Source of the DNA: Caulobacter sp. 17J80-11
Lineage (GTDB): Bacteria; Pseudomonadota; Alphaproteobacteria; Caulobacterales; Caulobacteraceae
DNA length: 64,000 bases
Direction: 5' to 3'
Assembly (NCBI RefSeq): GCF_014349105.1
Contig: NZ_JACSJI010000009.1
Coordinates: 101,314-165,313, forward strand
Positions 1 through 11,318 of the stretch are shown here, piece by piece (within the stretch, counting starts at the first letter, position 1; each line of letters opens with the position of its first letter). The notes beneath the pieces are model-generated. The model was not told the DNA's origin. It made no database searches and saw only the letters and a list, made by a program, of their open reading frames with translations. The position numbers and the translations under genes are program-made.

Positions 1-419
1 TCCCCACCGTGCTGTCCACGCCGGGCGCCGCCGCGGTCGATTCCGACCGCACCTTCGGCAACCTCGGCCTGCCGGTGATCAGCCGCTTCCGCCTGATCAC
101 CGACTATCCGAAGGACACCCTCTACCTGGTCCCGCAGGCGGACGCGGCGGCCCTGCCGTTCCCAAAGGATCGTTCGGGCCTGCAGATCGTCGCTCAGGGC
201 GACCGGCTGAAGGTGCTCTACGTCGCGCCGGGCTCGCCGGGCCAGGCCGCCGGCTGGAAGGCCGGCGAGGAGATCACCGCCGTCGACGGCCACACGATCG
301 GGGCGGACTACAACGGCTCGGAGCTGTCGAAATGGCGCAACGGCGAGGCCGGCCGCACGGTCGACCTGACCATGGTGGACGGGACCAAGCGGAAGCTGAC
401 GCTGAAGACGTACTTCTGA
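1..419 (+). CDS. PDZ-domain protein, C-terminal part (probable aspartyl-protease/PDZ family)
   Basis: The reading frame is already open at the first base, so the 5' end of this gene lies outside the window. About 139 residues are visible. The last 85 or so form a PDZ domain: LKVLYVAPGSPGQAAGWKAG is the usual carboxylate-loop and hydrophobic-groove start, followed by GEEITAVDG. Before it, GNLGLPVISRFRLITDYPKD resembles the C-terminal edge of the retropepsin-like domain that precedes PDZ in bacterial gag-like aspartyl protease proteins. The catalytic Asp would lie upstream and cannot be checked, so the protease assignment is inference and only the PDZ fold is seen directly. The gene is convergent with ligA. 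Confidence 0.75.
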   Translation, partial: PTVLSTPGAAAVDSDRTFGNLGLPVISRFRLITDYPKDTLYLVPQADAAALPFPKDRSGLQIVAQGDRLKVLYVAPGSPGQAAGWKAGEEITAVDGHTIGADYNGSELSKWRNGEAGRTVDLTMVDGTKRKLTLKTYF

Positions 420-434
420 TCCCGGTGCGAGCGG

Positions 435-2570
<2,136 letters not shown>

Positions 2571-2641
2571 TTAGCCCGTCCGGGGGCGCGCCGGGAGCCC
2601 CCGCTCGCGGAACCACAGGCGCACTTCCGGGTCGATGAGGC

Positions 2642-4297
2642 GTGGTCGACCTGCCCCCCACCCTCGCCGCCCGCCGCGACCAGATGTTCCCCGTCTTCGA
2701 CGCGGCGGAAATCGAGCGGCTGAGCCGCTTCGGCGAACCGCGGCGCTTCCGGGCGGGCGAGGCCCTGGTGTCGGAAGGCCAGGTGGGGCTCGGACTCAAC
2801 CTGATCCTCTCGGGCGGCGTGAGGGTCAGCTACCGCGACGCCGCCGGTCAGGAACGGGAGGTCGCCACCTACGAACGCGGCGGATTCACCGGCGAGGTCG
2901 GCCAGCTTGCCGGGCGTCCCGCCCTGGTGACCATCCGGGCTACGGCGGACACCGAGGCGGCGGCCATTCCGCCCAAGCAGCTCCGGGCGCTGATGATCGA
3001 GGAGGCGGACCTGGGCGAGCGCGTCATGCGCGCCCTGATCCTGCGCCGGGTCGCCCTGCTGGAGGTCGGCGGCGGCGGCCCGATCATCGTCGGCCCCGAG
3101 GGGCATCCGGACGTGGTGCGGCTGGAGGGCTTTCTGGCCCGCAACGGCCACCCGATGCACCACCTCGACCCGGGCGGCGATCCCACCGCGGCGCAGATCA
3201 TCGAGCGCTTCCACCTGCAGCCCGACGAGCTGCCGATCGTGCTTTGCCCGGACGGGCAGCTGCTGCGCAATCCGACCGAGGGCCAGCTGGCCCGCTGCCT
3301 CGGCCTGGTCGGGACGCTGGATCCCGACAAGGTCCACGACGTGGTGGTGGTCGGCGCGGGTCCCGCCGGCCTGGCCTCGGCCGTCTACGCTGGCTCGGAC
3401 GGGCTGTCGGTGCTGGTCCTGGACTGCCGCGCCTTCGGCGGCCAGGCGGGCGCCTCGGCGCGGATCGAAAACTATCTCGGCTTTCCCACCGGGATCACCG
3501 GCCTGGCCCTGATGGCCCGGGCCTACACCCAGGCCCAGAAGTTCGGCGTGGAAGTCGCGATCCCCGACAAGGTCGTCAGGCTGGCCGCCGCATCGGACGG
3601 AACCTTCACGGTCGACTTGGCCGACGACGAGCGGGTGCGCGCCCGCACCGTGGTGATCGCCAGCGGCGCCGCCTACCGCCGGCTGCAGACGGTGGAAACC
3701 GACGCGTTCGAAGCGGCCTCGATCCATTACTGGGCCTCGCCGCTGGAGGCGCGGCTGTGCTGCGACCAGGAGGTGGTGCTGGTGGGCGGCGGCAATTCGG
3801 CCGGCCAGGCCGCGGTGTTCCTGTCCCAGCACGTGGCCAAGGTCTGGATGCTGATCCGCCGCGACCGACTGGACGAGCGGATGTCCAGCTACCTGGTCGA
3901 GCGCATCGCCGCCCGGCCGAACGTGGAGGTCGTCCCCCGCTCGGAGGTCTGCGGCCTGGTGGGACACGCCGGCGTGCTGGAGGCCGTGCGCTGGCGCGAC
4001 GTGCGGACGGGTGCGGTGACCGAACGGCCGGTGCGCCACCTGTTCCTGTTCATCGGAGCCGAGCCGGAGACGGCGTGGCTGGCGGGCTCGGGCGTGGCGC
4101 TCGACAACCGCGGCTTCGTGGTGACCGGGACCGACGCGGCCCATCCACTGGAGACGAGCCTTCCCGGGGTTTTCGCGGTCGGCGACGTGCGCTCGGGCTC
4201 GATCAAGCGCGTGGCCGCCGCGGTCGGCGAAGGCGCGCAGGTCGCCGCCGCCGTCTACGCCCACCTGGCCCGGACGCGCCGACCTGAGCCCGCCTAG
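2642..4297 (+). CDS. Cyclic-nucleotide-binding domain fused to thioredoxin-reductase-like FAD oxidoreductase
   Basis: This 551-aa protein has three parts. Residues about 20-135 are a cNMP-binding fold (RFRAGEALVSEGQ, then the phosphate-cassette-like GEVGQLAGRPALVTIRA). Residues about 145-220 are a small thioredoxin/glutaredoxin-like region without an obvious redox pair. From about residue 235 there is a TrxR-like class II pyridine-nucleotide oxidoreductase, with FAD motif VVGAGPAGLASAVYAG, NAD(P)H motif VGGGNSAGQAAVFL and C-terminal FAD motif VFAVGDVRSGSIKR. The redox CxxC expected just before the NAD(P)H domain is absent; only an adjacent Cys pair (ARLCCDQ) is present. Disulfide reductase activity is therefore doubtful, although the flavin and nucleotide sites look intact. 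The start is GTG. The fusion is a known architecture; its physiological role is not clear to me. Confidence 0.9.
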   Translation: MVDLPPTLAARRDQMFPVFDAAEIERLSRFGEPRRFRAGEALVSEGQVGLGLNLILSGGVRVSYRDAAGQEREVATYERGGFTGEVGQLAGRPALVTIRATADTEAAAIPPKQLRALMIEEADLGERVMRALILRRVALLEVGGGGPIIVGPEGHPDVVRLEGFLARNGHPMHHLDPGGDPTAAQIIERFHLQPDELPIVLCPDGQLLRNPTEGQLARCLGLVGTLDPDKVHDVVVVGAGPAGLASAVYAGSDGLSVLVLDCRAFGGQAGASARIENYLGFPTGITGLALMARAYTQAQKFGVEVAIPDKVVRLAAASDGTFTVDLADDERVRARTVVIASGAAYRRLQTVETDAFEAASIHYWASPLEARLCCDQEVVLVGGGNSAGQAAVFLSQHVAKVWMLIRRDRLDERMSSYLVERIAARPNVEVVPRSEVCGLVGHAGVLEAVRWRDVRTGAVTERPVRHLFLFIGAEPETAWLAGSGVALDNRGFVVTGTDAAHPLETSLPGVFAVGDVRSGSIKRVAAAVGEGAQVAAAVYAHLARTRRPEPA

Positions 4298-4346
4298 ACG
4301 TTCCACGTTTGTTCCGGCATGATCGCGCCAGACTTGGGAGGCGGTC

Positions 4347-5150
4347 ATGGGGCGTGCGTCGGGTCTGGCGGAGCAGAGTGCGAGGGACGTGGTCGGATGC
4401 GCGACGGCGCCGTTCGAGCTGGTCGCGCCGGCCGCCCCGCCGCCCACCCACGCCCAGAGCACCGCCGGCCATCGCGAGCGCCTGCGGGCGCGGGCCCACG
4501 CCGCGGGGCTGGAGAGCCTGCCCGACTATGAGCTGCTGGAGCTGTTCCTGTTCCGCTCGATTCCGCAGCGGGACGTGAAGCCGCTGGCCAAGGCGCTGCT
4601 GGCCCGGTTCGGCTCCCTGGCCGCCGCGCTGGCCGCCCCGGTCGAGGCCCTGACCACCGTCTCGGCGCTGGACGCCAAGGGCAAGGTCCTGAAGATCGGG
4701 CCGGAGACGGCGCTGGACCTGCGCGCCCTGCACGACGTGGCCCGCCGGGTGGCGGCCGAGCCGGTGAAGAAGCGCGCCGTGATCTCGTCCTGGACCGCGC
4801 TGTTGGCCTATCTGAGGGTCGCGCTGGCGCATGAGACGCGCGAGCAGTTCCGCGTCATTTACCTCGACAAGAAAAACCAGCTGATCGCCGACGAGGTGAT
4901 GCTGCGCGGCACGATCGACCACGCGGCGGTCTATCCGCGCGAGGTGGCGCGCCGGACGCTGGAGCTGTCGGCCGCGTCGCTGATCCTGGTGCACAACCAC
5001 CCGTCGGGCGACCCGACACCCAGCCGCGCCGACGCCGACATGACCAAGATGATCGTCGACGCCATGCGCGTTCTGGGCGTCGGCGTGCACGACCACCTGG
5101 TGGTCGGCCGCGACGGCGTCGCCAGCCTGAAGGCGCTCGGGCTGATGTGA
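4347..5150 (+). CDS. radC: RadC family JAB/MPN-domain protein (UPF0758)
   Basis: A 267-aa protein with an N-terminal helix-hairpin-helix region (DYELLELFLFRSIPQRDVKP) and a C-terminal JAB/MPN metalloprotein domain. The metal motif is complete: HNHPSGDPTPSRAD fits H-x-H-x7-S-x2-D, and the upstream acid is likely in DEVMLRG. The family is often called RadC, but the original DNA-repair link in E. coli was traced to another gene, so its actual role is unsettled. JAB folds are commonly metallopeptidases or deubiquitinase-like. The N-terminal 30 residues are low-complexity and the first ATG may not be the true start. A GTG overlapping the TGA opens a 20-codon frame to 5209 that I do not call as a gene. 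Confidence 0.9.
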   Translation: MGRASGLAEQSARDVVGCATAPFELVAPAAPPPTHAQSTAGHRERLRARAHAAGLESLPDYELLELFLFRSIPQRDVKPLAKALLARFGSLAAALAAPVEALTTVSALDAKGKVLKIGPETALDLRALHDVARRVAAEPVKKRAVISSWTALLAYLRVALAHETREQFRVIYLDKKNQLIADEVMLRGTIDHAAVYPREVARRTLELSAASLILVHNHPSGDPTPSRADADMTKMIVDAMRVLGVGVHDHLVVGRDGVASLKALGLM

Positions 5151-5205
5151 TCCGCGCCTTCGTGGCCGGCGACGAGACGGCGCTCTATCGCGAGAAGGGC
5201 CTGCT

Positions 5206-5850
5206 CTAGGCCGCCTTTGCGTCCTCCAGCGCCGCGCGTTCCCACTCCAGGAAATCCGGCTGCTCCAGCAGGGTCTCGACGTAGGCCCCGGCCGCGCCGG
5301 TGTCGCCGTAGTCGCTCATCACCAGGCCGTAGGTCCGGATGCGGGTGGCCACCGGCGTGTAGAAGGCGTCGGCGATCGACCACTCGCCGAACAGGAACGG
5401 CCCGCCCTGGCCGAAGCGGGCGCGCATGCCGCCCCACAGGGCGGACAGCCGCCGCAGGTTCGCCGCCGTGGCCTGCGAGACGTCGATCTTCACCCGCTTG
5501 GACAGATCCATCGGGCACTCGCCGCGCAGGGAGGCGAAGCCGGCGTGCATCTCGCAGGCGGCGGAACGCGCAAGAGCCCGGGCGATCGGGTCCTTGGGCC
5601 ACATCTGAACCTGCGGGAAGGTCTCGGCCAGGTACACGCAGATCGCCATGGAGTCCCAGATCACCTCGCCGTCGACCTTCAGCGCCGGGATCATGCCGCT
5701 GGGCGAATGCTTCTGGATCTGGGCGGGCGTGTCCTCGCGGTTCAGGCGCACCAGGGTCTCGGTGAACGGCGCGCCCGTGCGCTTCAGCACCAGCCAAGGC
5801 CGGAGCGACCAGGAGGACAGGTTCTTGTCGCCGATCACCAGTTCCAACAT
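5206..5850 (-). CDS. Glutathione S-transferase family protein
   Basis: A cytosolic-type GST of 214 aa, the usual length. It has an N-terminal thioredoxin-like domain with the glutathione-activating Ser region SSWSLRPW near residue 12, the cis-Pro segment GMIPALKVDGEVIWDS (the SNAIL-like glutathione site is WDSMAI), and an all-helical C-terminal domain. The N-terminus LVIGDKNLSSWSLRPWL is typical of a broadly distributed proteobacterial GST subgroup. The substrate is unknown. The gene is convergent with radC and its stop lies 56 bp beyond the radC stop. Start ATG at 5850. Confidence 0.9.
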   Translation of the reverse strand: MLELVIGDKNLSSWSLRPWLVLKRTGAPFTETLVRLNREDTPAQIQKHSPSGMIPALKVDGEVIWDSMAICVYLAETFPQVQMWPKDPIARALARSAACEMHAGFASLRGECPMDLSKRVKIDVSQATAANLRRLSALWGGMRARFGQGGPFLFGEWSIADAFYTPVATRIRTYGLVMSDYGDTGAAGAYVETLLEQPDFLEWERAALEDAKAA

Positions 5851-5913
5851 GAGCCTCGCCTTTCACCGAACGTCGTTTCGGTTCTAGTCGCGACGGCGCG
5901 CGACGCAACCCGG

Positions 5914-6651
5914 TCAGAACGCATCGACGAAGCCGAGGTCGCCCCGCTCGCGCAGAAACCTTTCGCGCCAAGCCTCGCTGGCGGCGTCACGCTGGACCCG
6001 CACCGAGACCTGCGACGCGTCCAGCGCCGGCGCCTCGGTCACCCCGACCAGGCGGGCGACCGCGTGAACGGCCGCTTCCGGCGCCGCGACCACGTCCTCG
6101 TAGGCGAGCTCCAACGGCGTCACGCCGTTGCGGGCGAAAAACAGCCGCCAGCGCGCCTCCTCGACGACGACCCGGCGCAGGCAGTCGGCGATCAGGTCCG
6201 CGTCGTAGGCGGGCGTGCGCGCGTCGGCCGCGTCGGCGCGAAAGGCGCCGGTCTGGTCCGCCCGCGCCCAGGACAGCGCCTGGCCCAGCAGGTCGCGCCG
6301 GCGCAGGTGCACGAACCGCAGGCCGGGCAGGACGTTCGCCCACGGCAGGCCCAGCGCGTCGGACTGGAAGGCGAAAAGCTTCAGCCCGTAGATTCCGTTC
6401 GGCGTGCGGCCGTGGCGGACCACCGCCTCCAGCTGGCGACGGGGCTCGTCCGGGTAGTCGGGAATGTCCCAGGTCCGCCGCCCCGGACCGTTGAAATACT
6501 CCAGCGGGCGGCCCAGCACGCCGGTCGAGGCCAGCACCTGGCACAACAGATTCGTCCCCGCGCGCGGGGCCGCGCACACGGCGTAGCCGCGCAGCTCCGC
6601 GACACTCGGCCCGCCCGTTTCGTCCGGAAGTTTCACGGCCGAGATTGACAC
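5914..6651 (-). CDS. Stf0-like sulfotransferase
   Basis: A 245-aa protein resembling Stf0 (trehalose 2-sulfotransferase-type) enzymes, which move sulfate from PAPS to a hydroxyl acceptor. The N-terminal PAPS 5'-phosphosulfate loop is VCAAPRAGTNLLCQVLASTG, close to the family's PRSGSTLL pattern, followed by GRPLEYF. The 3'-phosphate-binding stretch appears as FVHLRRRDLLGQALSW. These features support PAPS binding; the acceptor cannot be read from the sequence and need not be trehalose. The gene is divergent from purB, with only 28 bp between the two starts, so their promoters must overlap. Confidence 0.85.
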   Translation of the reverse strand: MSISAVKLPDETGGPSVAELRGYAVCAAPRAGTNLLCQVLASTGVLGRPLEYFNGPGRRTWDIPDYPDEPRRQLEAVVRHGRTPNGIYGLKLFAFQSDALGLPWANVLPGLRFVHLRRRDLLGQALSWARADQTGAFRADAADARTPAYDADLIADCLRRVVVEEARWRLFFARNGVTPLELAYEDVVAAPEAAVHAVARLVGVTEAPALDASQVSVRVQRDAASEAWRERFLRERGDLGFVDAF

Positions 6652-6679
6652 GCGGCGCTCCTCTTCTAATCAGCGCGCC

Positions 6680-7987
<1,308 letters not shown>

Positions 7988-7988
7988 G

Positions 7989-8720
7989 GTGACGGCCCTG
8001 CGCCTGAACCCCGCGCTGGAGGTCGAGGCCTACGCCGAGACCTTCGCGCGCGAGGGCGTGGTGCAGATCCGCGACGTGCTCGAACCCGAAGCGGCCGAGC
8101 ACGTCGCCGCCATGCTGAACAACGCCATGCCCTGGGAGATGGCGCTCTCCAACGCCATGGGCGGCGACGAGACCCTGTCCCGCGACGCCCTGGCGGCCCT
8201 GGGCCGCGACGGGATCGCGCGCAAGCTGCAGGACGTCTCGGCCCGCGCCGCCTCCGGCTTCGCCTACGTCTATCTCTGCTACCCGATGATCCGCGCCTAC
8301 GTGCAGCGGCGCGATCCGGGCCACCCGATCCATCAGGTGACCGAGTTCATCAACAGCCGCCCGTTCCTGGACTTCGGGGCGGCGGTGATCCGGGCGGCCG
8401 CCGTCACCAAGGCCGACGCCCAGGCGACCTTTTACCGGCCGAACGACTTCCTGACCCTGCACGACGACCGCACCGACCAGACCGCCGGCACCGCGCGCCG
8501 CAAGGCGGCCTACACGCTGGGCTTCACCCGCGGCTGGCGGCCGGACTGGGGCGGCCAGCTGCTGTTCCACGACGACGCCGGCGAGATCGCACGCGGCCTG
8601 ACCCCGGGCTTCAACATGCTGACCCTGTTCGGCGTGCCGCGCATGCACTCGGTGGCCCCGGTCGCGCCCTACGCGGCCGCCCCGCGCCTGTCGGTGGTCG
8701 GCTGGCTGCGGGACGACTGA
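7989..8720 (+). CDS. 2-oxoglutarate/Fe(II)-dependent dioxygenase family protein
   Basis: A 243-aa protein whose C-terminal half is a double-stranded beta-helix oxygenase. The iron facial triad is visible as H158-x-D160 (LTLHDDRTD) and H220 (PRMHSVAPV). Arg233 (APRLSVVGWLRDD) is placed to bind the 2-oxoglutarate carboxylate. The fold resembles the prolyl-hydroxylase-like 2OG-Fe(II) group (GWRPDWGGQLLFHDD). The substrate is unknown. It starts with GTG one base after the purB stop, so it is probably translated from the purB transcript. It converges on the zeta-subunit gene. Confidence 0.87.
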   Translation: MTALRLNPALEVEAYAETFAREGVVQIRDVLEPEAAEHVAAMLNNAMPWEMALSNAMGGDETLSRDALAALGRDGIARKLQDVSARAASGFAYVYLCYPMIRAYVQRRDPGHPIHQVTEFINSRPFLDFGAAVIRAAAVTKADAQATFYRPNDFLTLHDDRTDQTAGTARRKAAYTLGFTRGWRPDWGGQLLFHDDAGEIARGLTPGFNMLTLFGVPRMHSVAPVAPYAAAPRLSVVGWLRDD

Positions 8721-8727
8721 GTCGGCG

Positions 8728-9051
8728 CTAAAGGCCCGAGCGGATCTGCTCGCGCGCCTGGGCCAGCAGCTCGTCCATCTTCTGGTGAAGCACCGCTTCC
8801 GGCACCGCGACATTGGACGCGGCCAGGTCCTGGATGACCTTGCGGGCGACGTCGTCCTCGCCGCTGCGCCCCACGTCGGCGCGGACCAGGACGGCGGCGT
8901 ACTGTTCGGCGCTCTCGGGCGACAGCCCCATCCGCTCCGCCGCCCACAGGCCCAGCAGCCGGTCGCGGCGCGCGTGCGCCTTGAACTCGACCTCCTGGTC
9001 GTGGGCGAACTTCGCCTCGAAGGCCTGCTCGCGCTCGTCGAAGGTCGTCAT
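8728..9051 (-). CDS. DUF1476 protein, F1-ATPase inhibitor zeta subunit
   Basis: A 107-aa, charged, all-helical protein of the DUF1476 family. In Paracoccus the homologue is the zeta subunit, which inhibits ATP hydrolysis by the F1Fo-ATP synthase; the same role here is inference by family. The N-terminal MTTFDEREQAFEAKFAHDQE is the inhibitory-segment-like start, followed by the conserved FKAHARRDRLLGLWAAERMG. Association with purC on the opposite strand is common in alphaproteobacteria. The 3' end almost touches the oxygenase gene (7 bp). Confidence 0.92.
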   Translation of the reverse strand: MTTFDEREQAFEAKFAHDQEVEFKAHARRDRLLGLWAAERMGLSPESAEQYAAVLVRADVGRSGEDDVARKVIQDLAASNVAVPEAVLHQKMDELLAQAREQIRSGL

Positions 9052-9150
9052 CCGCCTCTCCGCAGGGTGCCCCGATCGTTAACCTGAACCTCTCGAGCCT
9101 GCGGCGCAACGCCACGACGACAGGTCGCGCCGTTTGCGCCCCGTGCCCCG

Positions 9151-9243
9151 TTCCGTTAGTTTGATCCCGGCCCTATATACGTGTCGAGGCCGATTCCGGA
9201 GCGCGCGCCGTCCAGACGGAAATCTGGGGCCGCGCGTTTTTGT
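9151..9243 (+). promoter_or_regulatory. purC promoter and leader with terminator-like hairpin
   Basis: A sigma-70-like promoter is visible: TTCCGT at 9151-9156, 17 bp, then TATATA at 9174-9179. Downstream, before purC starts at 9284, CGCGCG (9202-9207) pairs with CGCGCG (9231-9236) and CCAGA (9212-9216) pairs with TCTGG (9223-9227). The structure is followed at once by five T (9237-9241). This is the layout of an intrinsic terminator inside a 5' leader. Attenuation of the pur operon is inference; no known riboswitch class was recognised. Confidence 0.5.
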
Positions 9244-9283
9244 TTCCGGAGACCGACACCCCTCCCCGGGGAAGCGAATTCAA

Positions 9284-10039
9284 ATGACCCGCCGCAAGAA
9301 AATCTACGAAGGCAAGGCCAAGATCCTCTACGAGGGTCCGGAGCCGGGCACCCTGATCCAGTACTTCAAGGACGACGCCACCGCGTTCAACGCGCAGAAG
9401 AAGGCGGTTCTGGAAGGCAAGGGCGTCATCAACAACCGCATCAGCGAGTATGTGATGACGCGGCTGAACGCCATCGGCGTGCAGAACCACTTCATCAAGC
9501 GGCTGAACCTGCGCGAGCAGCTGATCAAGGAAGTCGAGATCGTCCCGCTCGAGGTCGTGTGCCGCAACGTCGCGGCCGGCTCGCTGGCGACCCGCTTCGG
9601 CCTGCCGGAAGGCCAGCAGCTGCCCCGCTCGATCATCGAGTTCTACTACAAGAACGACAAGCTCGGGGACCCGCTGGTCACCGAAGAGCACATCACGGCG
9701 TTCAACTGGGCCCAGACCCAGGAGATCGACGACATGCTGGCCATGACCCTGCGCGTGAACGACTTCCTGTCGGGCATGTTCGGCGCGGTCGGCATCACCC
9801 TGGTGGACTTCAAGATCGAGTTCGGCCGCGTGTTCGAAGGCGACTTCAGCCGCGTCATCCTGGCCGACGAGATCAGCCCGGACAGCTGCCGGCTGTGGGA
9901 CACCGCCACCAACGAAAAGCTCGACAAGGACCGCTTCCGCCGCGACCTCGGCAACGTCATCGAGAGCTACACCGAGGTGGCCAAGCGCCTGGGCATCATG
10001 AAGGACATGCCGCGGGTGATCGAAGGCGGCGTGGGCTAA
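9284..10039 (+). CDS. purC: Phosphoribosylaminoimidazole-succinocarboxamide synthase PurC
   Basis: Joins CAIR and aspartate with ATP to give SAICAR, the step before PurB. With the ATG at 9284 the protein is 251 aa, the normal size. The start [18 protein letters not shown] is the classic PurC N-terminus. Further signatures are the substrate-binding [16 protein letters not shown] and LVDFKIEFG, then [13 protein letters not shown]. Longer in-frame extensions upstream run into the promoter and leader and were rejected. It heads the purC-purS-purQ operon. Confidence 0.97.
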   Translation: MTRRKKIYEGKAKILYEGPEPGTLIQYFKDDATAFNAQKKAVLEGKGVINNRISEYVMTRLNAIGVQNHFIKRLNLREQLIKEVEIVPLEVVCRNVAAGSLATRFGLPEGQQLPRSIIEFYYKNDKLGDPLVTEEHITAFNWAQTQEIDDMLAMTLRVNDFLSGMFGAVGITLVDFKIEFGRVFEGDFSRVILADEISPDSCRLWDTATNEKLDKDRFRRDLGNVIESYTEVAKRLGIMKDMPRVIEGGVG

Positions 10040-10125
10040 CAGCCCCGCCGCGGTCCGCAAGACTTCCCGCGCCGCCTCCCCGCGGCGCTTCCGGCGCATC
10101 CGCCGACCGACGAACGGAGTTTGAG

Positions 10126-10365
10126 GTGAAGGCCAAGGTCCACGTTTTCCTGAAACCGGGCGTGCTGGACGTCGAGGGCAAGGCGGTCGAGGGCGCCCTG
10201 CACGACCTCGGCTGGTCCGGCGTCGGCCACGTCCGCGTGGGCAAGACTATCGAGTTCGACTTCGACCACGCCGACAAGGCGAAGGCCGAAGCCGAGATCA
10301 AGTCGATGGCCGAGCGCCTGCTGGCCAACACGGTGATCGAGAGCTACCGGATCGAGGTGGCCTGA
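10126..10365 (+). CDS. purS: Phosphoribosylformylglycinamidine synthase subunit PurS
   Basis: A 79-aa subunit that bridges PurQ and PurL in the three-protein FGAM synthase of bacteria with small PurL. It has the PurS pattern: [20 protein letters not shown], then [14 protein letters not shown] and a C-terminal [11 protein letters not shown]. The GTG at 10126 follows GGAG-rich sequence (CGGAGTTTGAG) and gives the right N-terminus; the same frame is open far upstream but is not coding there. The purQ start lies 4 bp after its stop. Confidence 0.95.
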   Translation: MKAKVHVFLKPGVLDVEGKAVEGALHDLGWSGVGHVRVGKTIEFDFDHADKAKAEAEIKSMAERLLANTVIESYRIEVA

Positions 10366-10369
10366 GCCG

Positions 10370-11035
10370 ATGAAAGCCGCCGTCGTCGTTTTTCCGGGTT
10401 CCAACTGCGATCGTGACTGCAAGGTCGCGGTCGAACGCTCCACCGGCGCCCCCGTCGAGATGGTCTGGCACCAGGAGACCGCCCTGCCGTCGGGTCTCGA
10501 CCTGATCGTGCTGCCGGGCGGCTTCTCCTACGGGGATTACCTGCGCTGCGGGGCCATGGCCGCCCAGTCGCCGGTGATGCGCGCCGTGAAGGCCGAGGCC
10601 GAGCGCGGCGTGGCCGTGGTCGGCATCTGCAACGGCTTCCAGATCCTGTGCGAGGCCGGCATGCTCCCCGGCGCCCTGCTGCGCAACTCGGGCCTGAAGT
10701 ACGTCTGCAAGCCGATCGAGCTGGAAGTCACCAACGCCCAGACCCGCTTCACCTCGGGCTACCGCGAGAAGCGCCACGTGATGATGACCCAGGGCAACGG
10801 CGAGGGGAATTTCTTCGCCGACGAAGCCACCCTGGATCGCATCGAGGGCGAGGGTCAGGTCGTGTTCCGCTACGTCGAGAACCCGAACGGCTCGGCCCGC
10901 GACATCGCCGGCATCGTCAACGAAAAGGGCAACGTGCTGGGCATGATGCCCCACCCGGACCGCGCCTTCGAAGCGGCCCTGGGCTCGGCCGACGGCGCCG
11001 CCCTGTTCCAGAGCGTGATGGCCTCGGCCGCCTGA
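10370..11035 (+). CDS. purQ: Phosphoribosylformylglycinamidine synthase glutaminase subunit PurQ
   Basis: The class I glutamine amidotransferase subunit of FGAM synthase; it supplies ammonia to PurL. The protein is 221 aa. The nucleophile Cys87 lies in [11 protein letters not shown], and the His/Glu of the triad are in [10 protein letters not shown] near the C-terminus. [15 protein letters not shown] is the oxyanion-side motif. It is the last gene of the purC-S-Q transcript, which ends at the strong hairpin at 11060-11095. Confidence 0.97.
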   Translation: MKAAVVVFPGSNCDRDCKVAVERSTGAPVEMVWHQETALPSGLDLIVLPGGFSYGDYLRCGAMAAQSPVMRAVKAEAERGVAVVGICNGFQILCEAGMLPGALLRNSGLKYVCKPIELEVTNAQTRFTSGYREKRHVMMTQGNGEGNFFADEATLDRIEGEGQVVFRYVENPNGSARDIAGIVNEKGNVLGMMPHPDRAFEAALGSADGAALFQSVMASAA

Positions 11036-11059
11036 GGCGCTGACCGAACTTGAAATCGG

Positions 11060-11095
11060 AAACCCCGGCGCGCCGCTCGGCACGCCGGGGTTTTT
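11060..11095 (+). terminator. Intrinsic terminator after purQ
   Basis: AAACCCCGGCG pairs with CGCCGGGGTTT around a GC-rich loop and is followed by T-rich sequence. It lies 25 bp after the purQ stop. The A-run on its left arm could also let it serve the opposite strand. Confidence 0.85.
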
Positions 11096-11100
11096 GCTTT

Positions 11101-11316
11101 TCAGGCGATCGGCGCGGCCGCCCGGGTCCTGAGCCGGTTCCAGAGCGCCACGGCTTCGGCCGCCAACGGCTGGAGCCACGACGTGTCCGGCGCGGTGCGC
11201 CAGGCGCGCCGCTCCTGGACGAACGGCGCGTTCAGCCGGCGCGCGCCCCAGTTCTCGAAGCGTACGATCTGCGGCCGGGCGGCGGCCGCCCGGGCGGTGC
11301 CGCGACGGCCGAACAC
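11101..11316 (-). CDS. Small hypothetical basic protein (71 aa)
   Basis: I do not recognise a family. The frame starts with GTG 2 bp after the stop of the acidic 227-aa gene on the same strand and ends just short of the purQ terminator. The C-terminal half (WRTAPDTSWLQPLAAEAVAL) looks like a genuine amphipathic helix, but the N-terminus is arginine/alanine-rich as random frames in this GC content often are. The tight spacing suggests translational coupling if it is real. It could also be a chance frame. Confidence 0.35.
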   Translation of the reverse strand: MFGRRGTARAAAARPQIVRFENWGARRLNAPFVQERRAWRTAPDTSWLQPLAAEAVALWNRLRTRAAAPIA

Positions 11317-11318
11317 GA

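Noticed and set aside
5147..5209. GTG-started 20-codon frame overlapping the radC stop (VIRAFVAGDETALYREKGLL)
   Set aside because: It looks protein-like and could be a lost C-terminal fragment, but it overlaps both neighbours' ends, lacks a clear ribosome site, and cannot be supported as a gene.
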